64,000 nucleotides of DNA from an uncultured Methanobrevibacter sp. (GCF_902801725.1 NZ_CADCJB010000004.1:1-64000), one strand, 5' to 3'; shown: positions 43,331-53,576, numbered from the stretch's first letter. Translations and numbers: made by a program. Notes: generated by a model from the sequence alone, not told the origin.

Positions 43331-45478
43331 ATGAAATATCAAGTAATGTATGACAACAAATCTCGCTTAAGGGTTCGTTCAGGCCAATGGGCTTTCACAA
43401 AAGAGGAAGGCTATGGCCTTGCTTCATTACTTTCAAATCAAAGCTTTATCCATGAAGTATATACTTCCCACAGAAATGGAAGCATTTTAATATATTATGA
43501 TGGAAATGCTGAAAACAGACAAAAAATTTTCAATATTCTGGATGGCATTACATTAGATGACCTATTCGAAGCGGAGCCGACACAGGCACAAACTTCAAGA
43601 GAAATTACAGACGATTTCTATCTTAAATTGACCAAAATGATTTTTAATAGAGTCGTTTATAGAATATTTTTACCAATACCAATCAGAAATGCATTAACAA
43701 TTTATAATGCTGCAGAATATATTTGGCATGGTTTAGATAGCTTAACTAGTTTTAGAATTGATGTTGCACTTCTTGACAGTGCGGCAGTAACCGGCGCATT
43801 GCTTCAAAAGCAATATAACCCTGCAAGTTCAATGATGTTCTTATTGTCTATCTCCGATGCGCTTGAAGACTACACATTACAGAAAGCCAAAAGTACACTA
43901 AAAGACAGCTTGGCTTTGAACATTGACACTGTATGGGTAGTAGGAGAAGACGGTGAGGAAAAACAATGCCCTGCTGTTGATATTGAAAAGGGAGATAGAA
44001 TCAAAGTCCATATGGGCGATGTCATACCTGTCGACGGGAAAGTAATTGAAGGTGAAGGAATGGTTAATGAAGCTTCAATGACCGGAGAACCATTGGCCGT
44101 TCATAAAAGACCTGGAAAAACAGTCCATGCAGGAACTGTTATAGAGGAAGGCAATCTGATAGTTGAAGTCTATTCGATGAATAAAGAGACAAGACTAAAC
44201 AAGATTATTGATTTGATTGAGAATTCAGAAGATTTGAAAGCCGATACCCAGAGTAAGGCTGAAAAACTAGCCGATTCTATTGTTCCATATAGTTTCCTTG
44301 CAACCGCATTAACATATCTAATTACTGGAAATTCAACAAAAGCATTATCAGTACTGATGGTTGATTTTTCATGTGCCATCAAACTTACAACACCATTATC
44401 CATTATATCCGCAATGAGAGAAGCATCAGACAATAGAATGATGATAAAAGGCGGAAAATTCTTAGAAAACTATGCTAATGCAGACACAATCATATTTGAT
44501 AAAACCGGAACACTTACAAAGGCAACTCCAAAAGTTGTTGAAGTGGTTCCAATGTCAAGACGATATAAACGTGACGACATTCTGAGAATGGCTGCCTGTA
44601 TTGAAGAGCACTTCGCACATAGTATCGCAACAGCTATCGTAAAGCAAGCCGAACAGGAAGGTCTAAAACATGAAGAAGACCACAGTGAAGTTAAATACAT
44701 TGTAGCACATGGAATAGTAACGGAATACAATGGAAAACGCGCAGTTATTGGATCCAAACACTTTTTATTTGATGATGAAAAAGTGAAAGTGACCAAAAGC
44801 CAGGAGAAAAAAGCAGTCAAAAAAGCTTCGGAACATTCTGTAGTTTATTTGGCAATTGATGGAAAGCTTGAAGGTTTAATCTGCATTGATGACCCTGTGC
44901 GCGAAGAAGCAAAATATGTCATTGAAGAACTTAAAGATTTGGGCATCGAAAATGTCATAATGCTTACTGGAGACAGTGAAAGTGGTGCAAAATCCAGTGC
45001 CAAATCACTAGGCATCACAGACTATAAATCACAGGTACTTCCAGAAGACAAGTCACGAATCGTTGAAGAATTAAAACAGGAGGGAAAAACAGTAATTATG
45101 GTTGGAGACGGCATTAATGATTCACCTGCCCTTGCAGCTGCAGATGTATCCGTTTCAATGAAACATTCATCAGATATTGCTCGTGAAGTTGCAGACATAT
45201 CATTACTCTCCGATGATTTATATGACCTTGTGACACTCAGAAAATTAAGTGTTGGAATGTTAGATAAAATCAACAAGAATTATCGCAATATCATTGCAGT
45301 AAATGGAAGCCTTCTTGTTTTAGGTGTTTTAGGTGTAATTCCTCCATCAACATCATCAATGATACACAATCTCTCCACAATGCTGTTTGGAGTAATGAGC
45401 ACCAAATCTGTTTTAAAAGATGATGATTTTTCAAAAGGTATAGAAGTAGAAGCTACTGAAATAGCGGATATTTCTTAA
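43331..45478 (+). CDS. P1B-type heavy-metal translocating ATPase, atypical SC motif
   Basis: The 715-residue metal pump has an N-terminal about 80-residue domain without the usual CxxC, an actuator domain with MTGEP, the phosphorylation motif DKTGTLT at Asp390, and VGDGINDSPALAAADV in the hinge. The membrane metal motif, normally CPC, reads DFSCAIKLTTP with Ser347-Cys348. The substrate may therefore differ from the Cu, Zn or Cd types. The feo context and DtxR-type operators point to iron or manganese, by inference. It is the last gene of the feo-led run, with a T-rich tract at 45480-45495. Confidence 0.9.
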   Translation: MKYQVMYDNKSRLRVRSGQWAFTKEEGYGLASLLSNQSFIHEVYTSHRNGSILIYYDGNAENRQKIFNILDGITLDDLFEAEPTQAQTSREITDDFYLKLTKMIFNRVVYRIFLPIPIRNALTIYNAAEYIWHGLDSLTSFRIDVALLDSAAVTGALLQKQYNPASSMMFLLSISDALEDYTLQKAKSTLKDSLALNIDTVWVVGEDGEEKQCPAVDIEKGDRIKVHMGDVIPVDGKVIEGEGMVNEASMTGEPLAVHKRPGKTVHAGTVIEEGNLIVEVYSMNKETRLNKIIDLIENSEDLKADTQSKAEKLADSIVPYSFLATALTYLITGNSTKALSVLMVDFSCAIKLTTPLSIISAMREASDNRMMIKGGKFLENYANADTIIFDKTGTLTKATPKVVEVVPMSRRYKRDDILRMAACIEEHFAHSIATAIVKQAEQEGLKHEEDHSEVKYIVAHGIVTEYNGKRAVIGSKHFLFDDEKVKVTKSQEKKAVKKASEHSVVYLAIDGKLEGLICIDDPVREEAKYVIEELKDLGIENVIMLTGDSESGAKSSAKSLGITDYKSQVLPEDKSRIVEELKQEGKTVIMVGDGINDSPALAAADVSVSMKHSSDIAREVADISLLSDDLYDLVTLRKLSVGMLDKINKNYRNIIAVNGSLLVLGVLGVIPPSTSSMIHNLSTMLFGVMSTKSVLKDDDFSKGIEVEATEIADIS

Positions 45479-45585
45479 TCCTTTCTTTTTTTTGAACACG
45501 AGCTTCATCCACTAGAAAATGAGACTATCATTTTTAGTAAAAACAGCTCGAAAAACATGATTAATTATTTAGGAAGGTACCGTTA

Positions 45586-46290
45586 ATGAGTACAATTATT
45601 GAATTTAAAAATGTGGACAAGATCTATAACTCTGGAAACCATATTTTAAAAGCTATGGACAATGTTAATTTTAAAATCAATAAAGGAGAATTCGTTATAA
45701 TTTTAGGCCCATCAGGTGCAGGAAAATCAACATTATTAAACCTGTTGGGAGGTCTTGATACACTCACATCAGGAGAAATTATCGTAAACGGCAATCATGT
45801 GGAAAAATTTTCAGACAATCAGCTTACAGGATATCGGGCCAAAAATGTAGGATTTATATTCCAGTTTTATAATTTGATTCCAAATTTAACAGCATTGGAA
45901 AATATTGAACTGATGAAAGACATTGCTGATGTGAATATCAATGGATTGGATGTTCTTGACTCTGTTGGACTAAAAGACCATGCAAATCAATTTCCAGCAC
46001 AATTATCTGGAGGAGAACAGCAAAGAGTATCCATTGCAAGAGCTGTAGCAAAACAGCCAACAATGCTTTTATGTGATGAACCAACAGGAGCGCTTGATTC
46101 AAAAACTGGCGTTTTAATTCTTAAATTACTTCAAGACATGAGTAACAACAAAGAAACTACCGTCATTATTGTAACACACAATGCAATTTTAGCAGAAGCT
46201 GCAGATAAAGTAATTAGAATTAAAAATGGGCAAATAGAAAGCATTTCAGTGAACGACAATCCAAAGAAAGTCACTGAATTAGAATGGTGA
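45586..46290 (+). CDS. ABC transporter ATP-binding protein (MacB/LolD type)
   Basis: The 234-residue ATPase has Walker [10 protein letters not shown], the Q-loop [15 protein letters not shown], signature LSGGEQQRV, Walker [12 protein letters not shown] and the H-loop VTHN. The overall form is of the MacB/LolD/FtsE group that drives FtsX-type permeases. AGGAAGG lies nine bases before the ATG. Its stop codon is part of the ribosome-binding site (GGTGAT) of the permease gene, so the pair is co-translated. Cargo unknown; such systems export peptides, lipoproteins or antibiotics in relatives. Confidence 0.93.
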   Translation: MSTIIEFKNVDKIYNSGNHILKAMDNVNFKINKGEFVIILGPSGAGKSTLLNLLGGLDTLTSGEIIVNGNHVEKFSDNQLTGYRAKNVGFIFQFYNLIPNLTALENIELMKDIADVNINGLDVLDSVGLKDHANQFPAQLSGGEQQRVSIARAVAKQPTMLLCDEPTGALDSKTGVLILKLLQDMSNNKETTVIIVTHNAILAEAADKVIRIKNGQIESISVNDNPKKVTELEW

Positions 46291-46294
46291 TTTG

Positions 46295-48565
46295 ATGCTT
46301 TTTAAAAAGATGATAAGAGACATTCGAAAGCATAAGACCCAATTTCTGTCCATTTTTCTAATGGCATTTTTAGGAGTATTTGTCTTTGCTGGTGTTGGCG
46401 GAGAATCAGAAGGCCTTGAGGCAAACAGCAATGATTATTACAGCAGCACCAACCTTGCCGACGGTTGGATTTACTCTGCAAACTTGGACAGAGGATTCCT
46501 GGATGAAGTATATACATTAGGTCCAACAACCGAAATGGAAAGGCAATTGGTTGTTGATTCTGTTGCGAATTTTTCAAATGATCCCGAAATTACCCTGCAT
46601 TTTGTTGAAAACAATACAATATCCAAATTTTATTTAATCAAAGGCGAACCATTGAACATCAGCGACAGTGATGGAGTATGGCTTGACAAAAGTTTTGCTG
46701 ATGCAAAAAACATTAAAGTTGGAGACAATATCACTTTTGAGTTTAACGGCTTTAAAATTGAAAAGGAAATTAAAGGCATAGGATATTCTCCGGAATATGT
46801 TTATCACGCTTCAAAATCTTCAGTAATTCCTGATTTTTCCAAATTAGGATTCGCATATATGAGCTATAAAGCATTTCCGTCAGAAATTGTACCATACAAT
46901 GTTTTAAACGTTAAATTTGACGGAACAGCAGAAACTTTCAGCAGTCTGTTGTCTGAAAAGATGGACGGAAAGTACAACTCATTCGTTGAACGGTCCGAAC
47001 ACACAAGTGTAAGTCAATTTTCAGAGGAAATGGACCAGCATCAAATGATGGCAGGAATTTTTCCAGTCGTATTTATCCTAATTGCAATGTTAATTCTTTT
47101 AACAACAATGACAAGGATAATAACACATCAGCGAACACAGATCGGTATTTTAAAAGCATGTGGATTCAGAGACATATCCATAATGTTTCATTATGTATCC
47201 TATGGTTTCTGGTTGGTTCTAGCCGGTTCCATTTTAGGATTAATCATAGGCCCCCTGACATTACCAAAGTTATTTTATCCATCAATGAGTGCCACATACA
47301 TCTTGCCTTCATGGAAACCCGCTTGGAGCATGGATTTTTTCTATGTTGCACTGGCAATGATTATGATGTCAATACTGGTTTCATATTATGCAGTCAAAAG
47401 CATATTTAATGAGAAACCTGCAGATACCATAAAGCCAAAAGCCCCTAAAGTATCTTCATCCGGCATGATTGAAAAATTAGGACTTTGGAATCGTTTATCA
47501 TTCAATACACGTTGGAATTATAGGGATACAAAAAGAAACAAATTCCGAGCATTGATGACAATAATTGGAGTCATTGGCTGCACTGCACTTTTAGTGTCAG
47601 CATTTGGAATGTATGATGGAATGAACGATTTGAAAGAATGGGAATTTAATCAAATTAATCATTATGATTCAAAACTGGTCATTGATGAAGAAGCAAGCAT
47701 TTCAGAAATCGACAATGTTGCAAAAGAAGTTAACGGCGACAAAATAATGGAAAACTCTATAGAAATCGAATCGGATTCGGCGAAGAAATCAGGATCATTG
47801 CTGGTTTTAAACCACACTGATTTGGTAACTCCAACAGATTATGACTGGAATAAAATCAAAATAGAAGATGATGAAATCTCCATTTCACAAAAAATGGCAG
47901 ATATGCTTGATGTTGGCGTAGGAGATACTGTAAAGTGGCACATTATGGGTTCGGACAAATGGGTTAAAACTAAAATTAATAAAATTCATGCCGATCCGAC
48001 ATCACAAGGACTTATAATGTCTTCAGACAAATTAGAAGAACTAGATTTGAATTACACTCCAACAGGCATAGTAACAACAGAACATATTGATAGGAATTAC
48101 TCAACAATTAAAACAACCAATTCCATGAACGATATGACCTCAAGTTGGGATGAACTGACAGAAGCAATGTGGCTATTGATATACATTTTAATATTCTTTG
48201 CATCACTTCTGGCGGTTGTAGTATTGTATAATTTAGGATTATTATCCTTTACGGAAATCGAACGTGAAATAGCAACACTGAAAGTTTTGGGTTTTAAAAC
48301 TGGAGCTTTGAGAAAATTGCTTTTAACACAGAACTTATGGTTTACAACTATTGGATTCCTATTGGGGATTCCGGTTGGTTATTATATATTAAAAGTCATG
48401 TGGGAATCATCAGGAGATTCGTTTTACATTCTACCTTCAATATCCCTTACAAATATAATACTAACCGCTGCAATAACATTTTCATTATCCATATTTGTAA
48501 ATTTAATGTTTTCACGTAAAATTAAAAAACTAGATATGGTCGAATCGCTTAAAAGCAGCGAATAG
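46295..48565 (+). CDS. FtsX/MacB-like ABC transporter permease
   Basis: The 756-residue protein has two FtsX-like halves. A first helix (about 15-35) is followed by a large extracytoplasmic domain (about 40-245), three helices (about 250-370), a second helix (about 415-440), another external domain (about 445-615) and three terminal helices. QIGILKACGFRDISI and REIATLKVLGFKTGALRKLL are the coupling-helix motifs repeated in both halves. The ATG at 46295 is three bases after GGTGAT and is preferred to the TTG one codon upstream. Confidence 0.92.
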   Translation: MLFKKMIRDIRKHKTQFLSIFLMAFLGVFVFAGVGGESEGLEANSNDYYSSTNLADGWIYSANLDRGFLDEVYTLGPTTEMERQLVVDSVANFSNDPEITLHFVENNTISKFYLIKGEPLNISDSDGVWLDKSFADAKNIKVGDNITFEFNGFKIEKEIKGIGYSPEYVYHASKSSVIPDFSKLGFAYMSYKAFPSEIVPYNVLNVKFDGTAETFSSLLSEKMDGKYNSFVERSEHTSVSQFSEEMDQHQMMAGIFPVVFILIAMLILLTTMTRIITHQRTQIGILKACGFRDISIMFHYVSYGFWLVLAGSILGLIIGPLTLPKLFYPSMSATYILPSWKPAWSMDFFYVALAMIMMSILVSYYAVKSIFNEKPADTIKPKAPKVSSSGMIEKLGLWNRLSFNTRWNYRDTKRNKFRALMTIIGVIGCTALLVSAFGMYDGMNDLKEWEFNQINHYDSKLVIDEEASISEIDNVAKEVNGDKIMENSIEIESDSAKKSGSLLVLNHTDLVTPTDYDWNKIKIEDDEISISQKMADMLDVGVGDTVKWHIMGSDKWVKTKINKIHADPTSQGLIMSSDKLEELDLNYTPTGIVTTEHIDRNYSTIKTTNSMNDMTSSWDELTEAMWLLIYILIFFASLLAVVVLYNLGLLSFTEIEREIATLKVLGFKTGALRKLLLTQNLWFTTIGFLLGIPVGYYILKVMWESSGDSFYILPSISLTNIILTAAITFSLSIFVNLMFSRKIKKLDMVESLKSSE

Positions 48566-48651
48566 CCAGCCCAACTTATTGATTGAACCATCACCATATT
48601 TAATTTATACTCAAAAATGATTAAAATTAGTTAAGACTTTGCTTATTGAAA

Positions 48652-50082
48652 TTACCTTTTAAAGATTTCAAAAAATGCTCTGAACGTAAACAGGACAGGA
48701 ATGATTTCCAATCTTCCAATCCACATAGCAAATATGCCAACAACCTTCAATGGCCATTCAATTACCTGTGACATTTGCCCAATTTCCAAACCTACATTGC
48801 CCTGCATAGAAATAGTGAAAAACAATGAATTAAAAGGGTCATGACCATATGAACACATCAATATCCATGTAATCAAAATGCAGAGTAAATAAAGAGTTAT
48901 ATAATTTCCGCTTTCTGCCACATTTTTATCTGAAACGTTTTTACCGGAAATTTTCAGGTTGATTACACTGCGGGGAGAAAATACCTCACGCAAATTTTTA
49001 TATACTCCTTTAAAAAATGTGATTACCCTCATCAGTTTAATTGCACCTACAGTAGATCCATTAGAACCTCCCACAAGCATCAATGCCATTATAATAATGA
49101 TAATATTCGCAGGCCAGGTTCCCATTACTGTCGAACTTTGAATACTTGCCCCCGTTGTTGTAATGGCAGAAACTACATGGAATAAAATTTCCATTGGAAC
49201 AATATTTGAGATGAAAAATACCAATAAACTGACACATGCTATTACAGAAATCAATACTTTAAATTGCAAATCTTCAATCAAGGATTTTCCACGTGTTTTG
49301 ATAATCTTATAATGAACAAGAAAGCTTGTTGCACCCAATATCATTAGAATGATTGTAATCATATAAATTAAATCACTTTGATAATATCCGATGTTGGCAT
49401 TTTTAACGCTCATACCACCGGTTGAAATGGTACTGAACGTATTACAAATTGAATCAAAAACAGGCATTCCGGCAATAATATAAAGAATAATACCAAAAAG
49501 AGTATAAATTAAATAAATTTTTATTGTTTCTTTGATTGTGGCTTTTGTGGATGGTTTGATACGGTCTTCACGAGCTTCGGACTGATATAATCTTGATGAT
49601 GTAGTTCCAGGCTTTGATAGAAAAGATATTATCAACATTATAATACCTAAACCACCAATCCATTGTTGAAATGCTCTGAAAAATAATATACTATGAGGCA
49701 AGACTTCTACATCAGCATATATTGTAATTCCACTTCCAGTTAAAGCAGACATACTTTCAAAAATAGAATCTACAATACTTATACCTGTTACAAAATAAAA
49801 TACCGAACCACAGATTATTGATGCCCATAGCCATGACAGTGCAGATATAATCATTCCATGTTTTGGGCGTATCCTATCAATATCATATTTATTCAATACC
49901 TTTGAAAAAATCAAACCGACGAATATGGAGATTAATCCAGGGATGGCAAACCACATTGCATTGAATTCCAGATATATCAAATCAACAATAATCGGAACAA
50001 GACACATTATTCCTATCCCAATCATCAATATGCCGGAGTTTCTAGCAATGATAAATAAATCCCGTTTATTAACAAACCTCAT
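48652..50082 (-). CDS. trkH: Trk-type potassium uptake membrane protein
   Basis: K+ channel subunit of the TrkH/KtrB superfamily, 476 residues. Repeated pore loops are visible as SALTGSGITIY, NTFSTISTGGMSV, SAITTTGASI and SMQGNVGLEIG; each has the conserved Gly that serves as the selectivity filter. GRLEIIPVLF near the C-terminus is typical. Eight more codons are open upstream, but MRFVNKRDLF at 50082 is the conserved start. No TrkA/KtrA regulatory gene lies adjacent. It converges with the ABC permease. Confidence 0.93.
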   Translation of the reverse strand: MRFVNKRDLFIIARNSGILMIGIGIMCLVPIIVDLIYLEFNAMWFAIPGLISIFVGLIFSKVLNKYDIDRIRPKHGMIISALSWLWASIICGSVFYFVTGISIVDSIFESMSALTGSGITIYADVEVLPHSILFFRAFQQWIGGLGIIMLIISFLSKPGTTSSRLYQSEAREDRIKPSTKATIKETIKIYLIYTLFGIILYIIAGMPVFDSICNTFSTISTGGMSVKNANIGYYQSDLIYMITIILMILGATSFLVHYKIIKTRGKSLIEDLQFKVLISVIACVSLLVFFISNIVPMEILFHVVSAITTTGASIQSSTVMGTWPANIIIIIMALMLVGGSNGSTVGAIKLMRVITFFKGVYKNLREVFSPRSVINLKISGKNVSDKNVAESGNYITLYLLCILITWILMCSYGHDPFNSLFFTISMQGNVGLEIGQMSQVIEWPLKVVGIFAMWIGRLEIIPVLFTFRAFFEIFKR

Positions 50083-50106
50083 ATCCACACACTCAAAAAA
50101 ATACAT

Positions 50107-50511
50107 ATAAATATTGATATGATTAAATATTTAAATCTTGATATTTACCTTGAAAATATTCAACATACACCCTAATCATTACCCCCAAAACCAATGCCCA
50201 TTAAAAATTTTAAAAAAAAAAGTGTAAAAATGGAACAACTCCCTCATCAAAATCATCAATTTTATGACTAATTAAAAAGAACATCCCATATTTATATTTA
50301 ACTTAATTGCACAAACATTGACAATAACACCGCTTACCCCACAAACCAAATTTTCTGTTGGTTGAAGAGATATATGCCACAAGACAATAGGGAAATATCA
50401 GCCAAATTGTATCGGCAGAAAGCACCAAAATCATGGATTAAAGTCAACAATGATGCCATAGATTCAATAGCCAATATATGCCCTTTAAGAACTGCCGGCT
50501 TAAAAAATAAT
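50107..50511. other. Intergenic region between trkH and the BASS transporter gene
   Basis: About 400 bases with no confident gene. It contains the trkH upstream region (AT-rich, 50100-50160), the 3' flank of the transporter gene, and one short plus-strand frame listed separately (50374-50538). I see no RNA gene. Confidence 0.4.
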
Positions 50512-50538
50512 CTAAACAAATCTTCTAAATACATATGA
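50374..50538 (+). CDS. Doubtful 54-residue frame
   Basis: A complete short frame (MPQDNREISAKLYRQKAPKS...) lying mostly in the intergenic region and overlapping the antisense end of the transporter gene by 27 bases. The amino-acid composition is protein-like (Lys, Asn, Ile rich), but the ribosome-binding site is poor and I know no relative. It may be a gene remnant. Confidence 0.2.
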   Translation: MPQDNREISAKLYRQKAPKSWIKVNNDAIDSIANICPLRTAGLKNNLNKSSKYI

Positions 50539-51450
50539 AAGAATTGATCCTGCAAAATTCTGCCAGACAGAGTATAAAGCTCCCGGAACTGTTGCTTGAG
50601 ACAAACTTGGAAAATGGGTCTTTGCAAGACCTGTTGACAGGCCTGAATTTTGAAATGCAAGCTCAATAGCTACTGTAATCATTTGTTTTTTACCCATTCC
50701 AGCCAAATAACCTACACCAAATCCAAGCAACATTGCTAAGAAGTATTGCAATACAATAACAATAATTATTATTCCTGATGAAGTTAATATAGCCTGTTTA
50801 TTAGCACCAATTACTCCTGCAACAATTAAACAGATTACAATTGAAGAAATGGTCGGTAAATAATCCTTTAATTTCAAACAAAAATCGGGAAACTTGTAAT
50901 TTAATATCAAACCAATGATAATTGGAATGATAACAATTTCAAGAATTGAAATAAACATATCCGCTGGATTGAAATGAATCTGATTGCCTATTAAAACCAA
51001 AGTAATAATAGGAGTTAAAATCGGTGAAAATATAGTGGATACTGCAGTTAAAGAAACAGATAATGCAACATCCCCCTTTGCAAGAAAAGTAATGACATCA
51101 GATGCAGTTCCCCCAGGCACTGTTCCAACGAGAATTAATCCGACTGCCAATCCCCCGTCCAGAGAAAAAATATTTGCAAGAGCAAACGCAATAAGTGGCA
51201 TTATGAGATACTGTGCTGAAATTCCAACAGCAACCTCTTTAGGATTTTTAAATACATTAACAAAGTCATCTACCTTTAAAGTAGTACCCATTGTAAAAAG
51301 TACGATACCTAAAAGCAAATTTAAAATATTTATGTCACCATATTTACTTAATACCCATTTAAACGAATTGGGATAGATTAACGAAACCGCAACAGCCAAT
51401 AAAATAATTATGAAAAAATATTTTTCAATTAATTTAAAAATTAATTTCAT
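50512..51450 (-). CDS. Bile acid:sodium symporter (BASS) family transporter
   Basis: The 312-residue protein has about nine or ten membrane helices and BASS/SBF features: GLILVGTVPGGTASDVITFLAKGDVALSVSLT, which contains the conserved sodium-site region, and VAIELAFQNSGLSTGLAKTHF near the end. Substrates in relatives range from bile acids to keto-acids such as pyruvate and pantoate. For a gut or rumen archaeon, any of these is possible. It stands alone and diverges from the gene at 51682. Confidence 0.9.
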   Translation of the reverse strand: MKLIFKLIEKYFFIIILLAVAVSLIYPNSFKWVLSKYGDINILNLLLGIVLFTMGTTLKVDDFVNVFKNPKEVAVGISAQYLIMPLIAFALANIFSLDGGLAVGLILVGTVPGGTASDVITFLAKGDVALSVSLTAVSTIFSPILTPIITLVLIGNQIHFNPADMFISILEIVIIPIIIGLILNYKFPDFCLKLKDYLPTISSIVICLIVAGVIGANKQAILTSSGIIIIVIVLQYFLAMLLGFGVGYLAGMGKKQMITVAIELAFQNSGLSTGLAKTHFPSLSQATVPGALYSVWQNFAGSILSYVFRRFV

Positions 51451-51519
51451 AATTTAATATTTAATAGTAATCCGTTAATAAATTACTCGTTTTAAATCTA
51501 CATTCAAACATGTTCATTT

Positions 51520-51575
51520 AAAAAACTATATATATACTTCCCATTAAAATATCAACTATCAAATGAGAATTCTCA
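51520..51575 (+). promoter_or_regulatory. Strong TATA promoter with a 12-bp palindrome at the start region
   Basis: AAAAAACTATATATATAC (51520-51537) is a BRE/TATA-like element. About 27 bases after it begins TGAGAATTCTCA (51564-51575), a perfect palindrome at the expected transcription start, suggesting an operator. The first long gene starts only at 51682, implying a leader of about 120 bases. That leader contains a 15-codon frame (ATG at 51563). Confidence 0.45.
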
Positions 51576-51681
51576 AAATCTCTTCAAAACTAGCTGATTG
51601 CAAGAATTAAGAGACATAAAAATTGTCCAAGATAAAAATTTGGAAATTTAAATTGAATACAACTTTTCGGGAAGTGCTAAA

Positions 51682-52485
51682 ATGTTAGGTTTAAGCAACA
51701 ATAACCAGGAAAACGAAAAAATTAAAAATCCACCAAGTGACGATTCATATTCCATTATAAATGCAGTATATGCAAAAAATAATGAAATTAGTGTCGAATC
51801 ATTATCCCTTACAATACTTGATTTAATCAATGCAGACCAAATCAAATGTGACATTGATTTGGATGATTCATATGAAGTGGGTAAAAAATTAACACCGGAA
51901 GATATGGAGAAAATGAAAAAAATAACTCTCAGAATTACAAATAAAGGAGAGTTAAAAACTTCCGAAACATTAGCCATTAAATTACTTAAGAACATGAATA
52001 AAAATAAAAAATTCAACTTGAAAGCAATGGCAAAACAAAGCAATAACACATCAATTGCCAATAAATTTGAAAGAGACTTCACCGAATATGTTAAAGCCAT
52101 CGAAAATGAAAATGCATATGACAGTGAAAATTATAGGGAGTTCCTAAAAAACGGCAAATTAACAAAAAATGGAAAAGAAATCAAAAAAGAATGGAAAAGA
52201 TTCGAAAATTATTTAAAATCAAAAGATTTAACCGAAAAATACCCTCCGGAATCTGAAGATGAAAATTCAATGCAAATGATATATGCATCCTGCTTTGATA
52301 TTGAAAAAGATGCATTGAAAAATAGAGAAAATAATACTCCATTAACCAATTTCATTGATAAAGATGGTTATAAACTATTAAATATCATCTTCAATAATGC
52401 ATTATTAAATGTTAGCAAAAAACGAAAAGGAGATGGAATATTTTACGGAATAAATGACAAATATACAATTCCTGGCGGAGGATGA
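51682..52485 (+). CDS. Soluble DUF2207 C-terminal-like protein
   Basis: The 267-residue lysine/asparagine-rich protein begins with PPSDDSYSIINAVYAKNNEISVESLSLTILDLINADQI. This resembles the cytoplasmic C-terminal part of DUF2207 (YciQ-like) membrane proteins, where PPSDLxPA and LDLxxxGxI occur. It ends in IPGGG, recalling the glycine tail of that family. The membrane and N-terminal DUF2207 portions are missing, so it is a free-standing form. Function unknown. GGGAAGTG lies before the ATG. Confidence 0.75.
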   Translation: MLGLSNNNQENEKIKNPPSDDSYSIINAVYAKNNEISVESLSLTILDLINADQIKCDIDLDDSYEVGKKLTPEDMEKMKKITLRITNKGELKTSETLAIKLLKNMNKNKKFNLKAMAKQSNNTSIANKFERDFTEYVKAIENENAYDSENYREFLKNGKLTKNGKEIKKEWKRFENYLKSKDLTEKYPPESEDENSMQMIYASCFDIEKDALKNRENNTPLTNFIDKDGYKLLNIIFNNALLNVSKKRKGDGIFYGINDKYTIPGGG

Positions 52486-52633
52486 CAACTCCCGCCACAA
52501 TTGTTAAAAATCACTGAAAAAGTCATTTTCCCAATTTATTATTGACCACAAAATGATAGAAATCATGAAAATTTAAACGAATCATAGTTATCAATTGGAA
52601 ATTATTTATAATATTTCCAATAAATATTATATC

Positions 52634-53563
52634 ATGGATTTATTGAGTATTGTTGTTCCTTGTTTTAATGAAGAGGAATCCGTAGAAATTTTTTTTAAAG
52701 AGATTCAAAAAGTATTGGCCGACCAGAATTATGAAATAATATACATTAATGATGGATCCAGCGACAATACTCTAAAAAAGATTAAAAAATTGGCCAATGA
52801 AAATTCAAACATCAAATACATCTCTTTTTCTAGGAATTTTGGTAAAGAATCTGCAATTTATGCAGGTTTAAAAAATGCTTCCGGAGATTTGGTATGCCTT
52901 ATAGATGTGGATTTGCAACATCCTCCAAGTTTGATTCCTGAAATGATTGAAACAGTATACAACGAAGATTATGACGTTGTTGCCGCAAGAAGGGTTTCAA
53001 GAAAGGGCGAACCAAAAATCAAATCGTTCTTCTCCCATTTATTCTACAAGGTATTCAACAGAATCACCAATATGGATCTGGCGGAAGGCGCAACGGACTA
53101 TAGGGTGATGAGAAAACCTGTCGTCGATGCGATATTGAAGATGCCGGAGTACAACCGATTTTCAAAGGGATTGTTTCACTGGGTGGGCTTCAACACCAAA
53201 TGGATTCCCTATGAAAATATTGAAAGGGTGGCCGGTGAAACCACATGGTCATTTTGGGGATTGGTACAATACTCCATAGAAGGTATTGTCGCATTTACAA
53301 CAATTCCACTATCAATTTCAACATTTATCGGTACAATAATTTCAATTATAGCCTTCATTTACATGATTTTTATTGTAATTAGATATCTGATTTATTCCGA
53401 CCCCGTTCAAGGTTATCCCACAATAATGTGCGTGATACTATTTTTAGGAGGCATACAATTATTATCCATTGGAGTTTTGGGCAAATATCTTGAAAAGACC
53501 TATGTCGAGACTAAAAATAGACCAATTTTCATCGTTAAAGAATCAAACATTGACGATATATAA
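52634..53563 (+). CDS. Family 2 glycosyltransferase (GtrB/DPM1-like)
   Basis: Probably transfers a sugar to a polyprenyl phosphate at the inner membrane face. The 309-residue protein starts MDLLSIVVPCFNEEESVE and has YINDGSSDNT, the metal-binding LIDVDLQHPP (DxD-like) and the family segment GATDYRVMRKPV. Two C-terminal membrane helices lie at about 230-255 and 265-290. The open frame extends 13 codons upstream, but this start matches the family. The GtrA-like flippase gene follows 14 bases later, the usual GtrB-GtrA pairing. Confidence 0.92.
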   Translation: MDLLSIVVPCFNEEESVEIFFKEIQKVLADQNYEIIYINDGSSDNTLKKIKKLANENSNIKYISFSRNFGKESAIYAGLKNASGDLVCLIDVDLQHPPSLIPEMIETVYNEDYDVVAARRVSRKGEPKIKSFFSHLFYKVFNRITNMDLAEGATDYRVMRKPVVDAILKMPEYNRFSKGLFHWVGFNTKWIPYENIERVAGETTWSFWGLVQYSIEGIVAFTTIPLSISTFIGTIISIIAFIYMIFIVIRYLIYSDPVQGYPTIMCVILFLGGIQLLSIGVLGKYLEKTYVETKNRPIFIVKESNIDDI

Positions 53564-53576
53564 TTATGTGATTTAA

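Noticed and set aside
50334-50666. 110-codon minus-strand frame overlapping the 3' end of the BASS transporter gene.
   Set aside because: It overlaps the well-supported transporter in another frame and has no family resemblance or ribosome-binding site.
51563-51610. 15-codon frame in the leader of the DUF2207-like gene.
   Set aside because: It overlaps the palindrome and has no ribosome-binding site; possible leaderless translation cannot be judged from sequence, so it is not listed as a gene.
51648-52100. 150-codon minus-strand frame opposite the DUF2207-like gene.
   Set aside because: Composition is that of an antisense shadow (Leu/Ser/Phe-rich) and the plus-strand gene has a family match and promoter.
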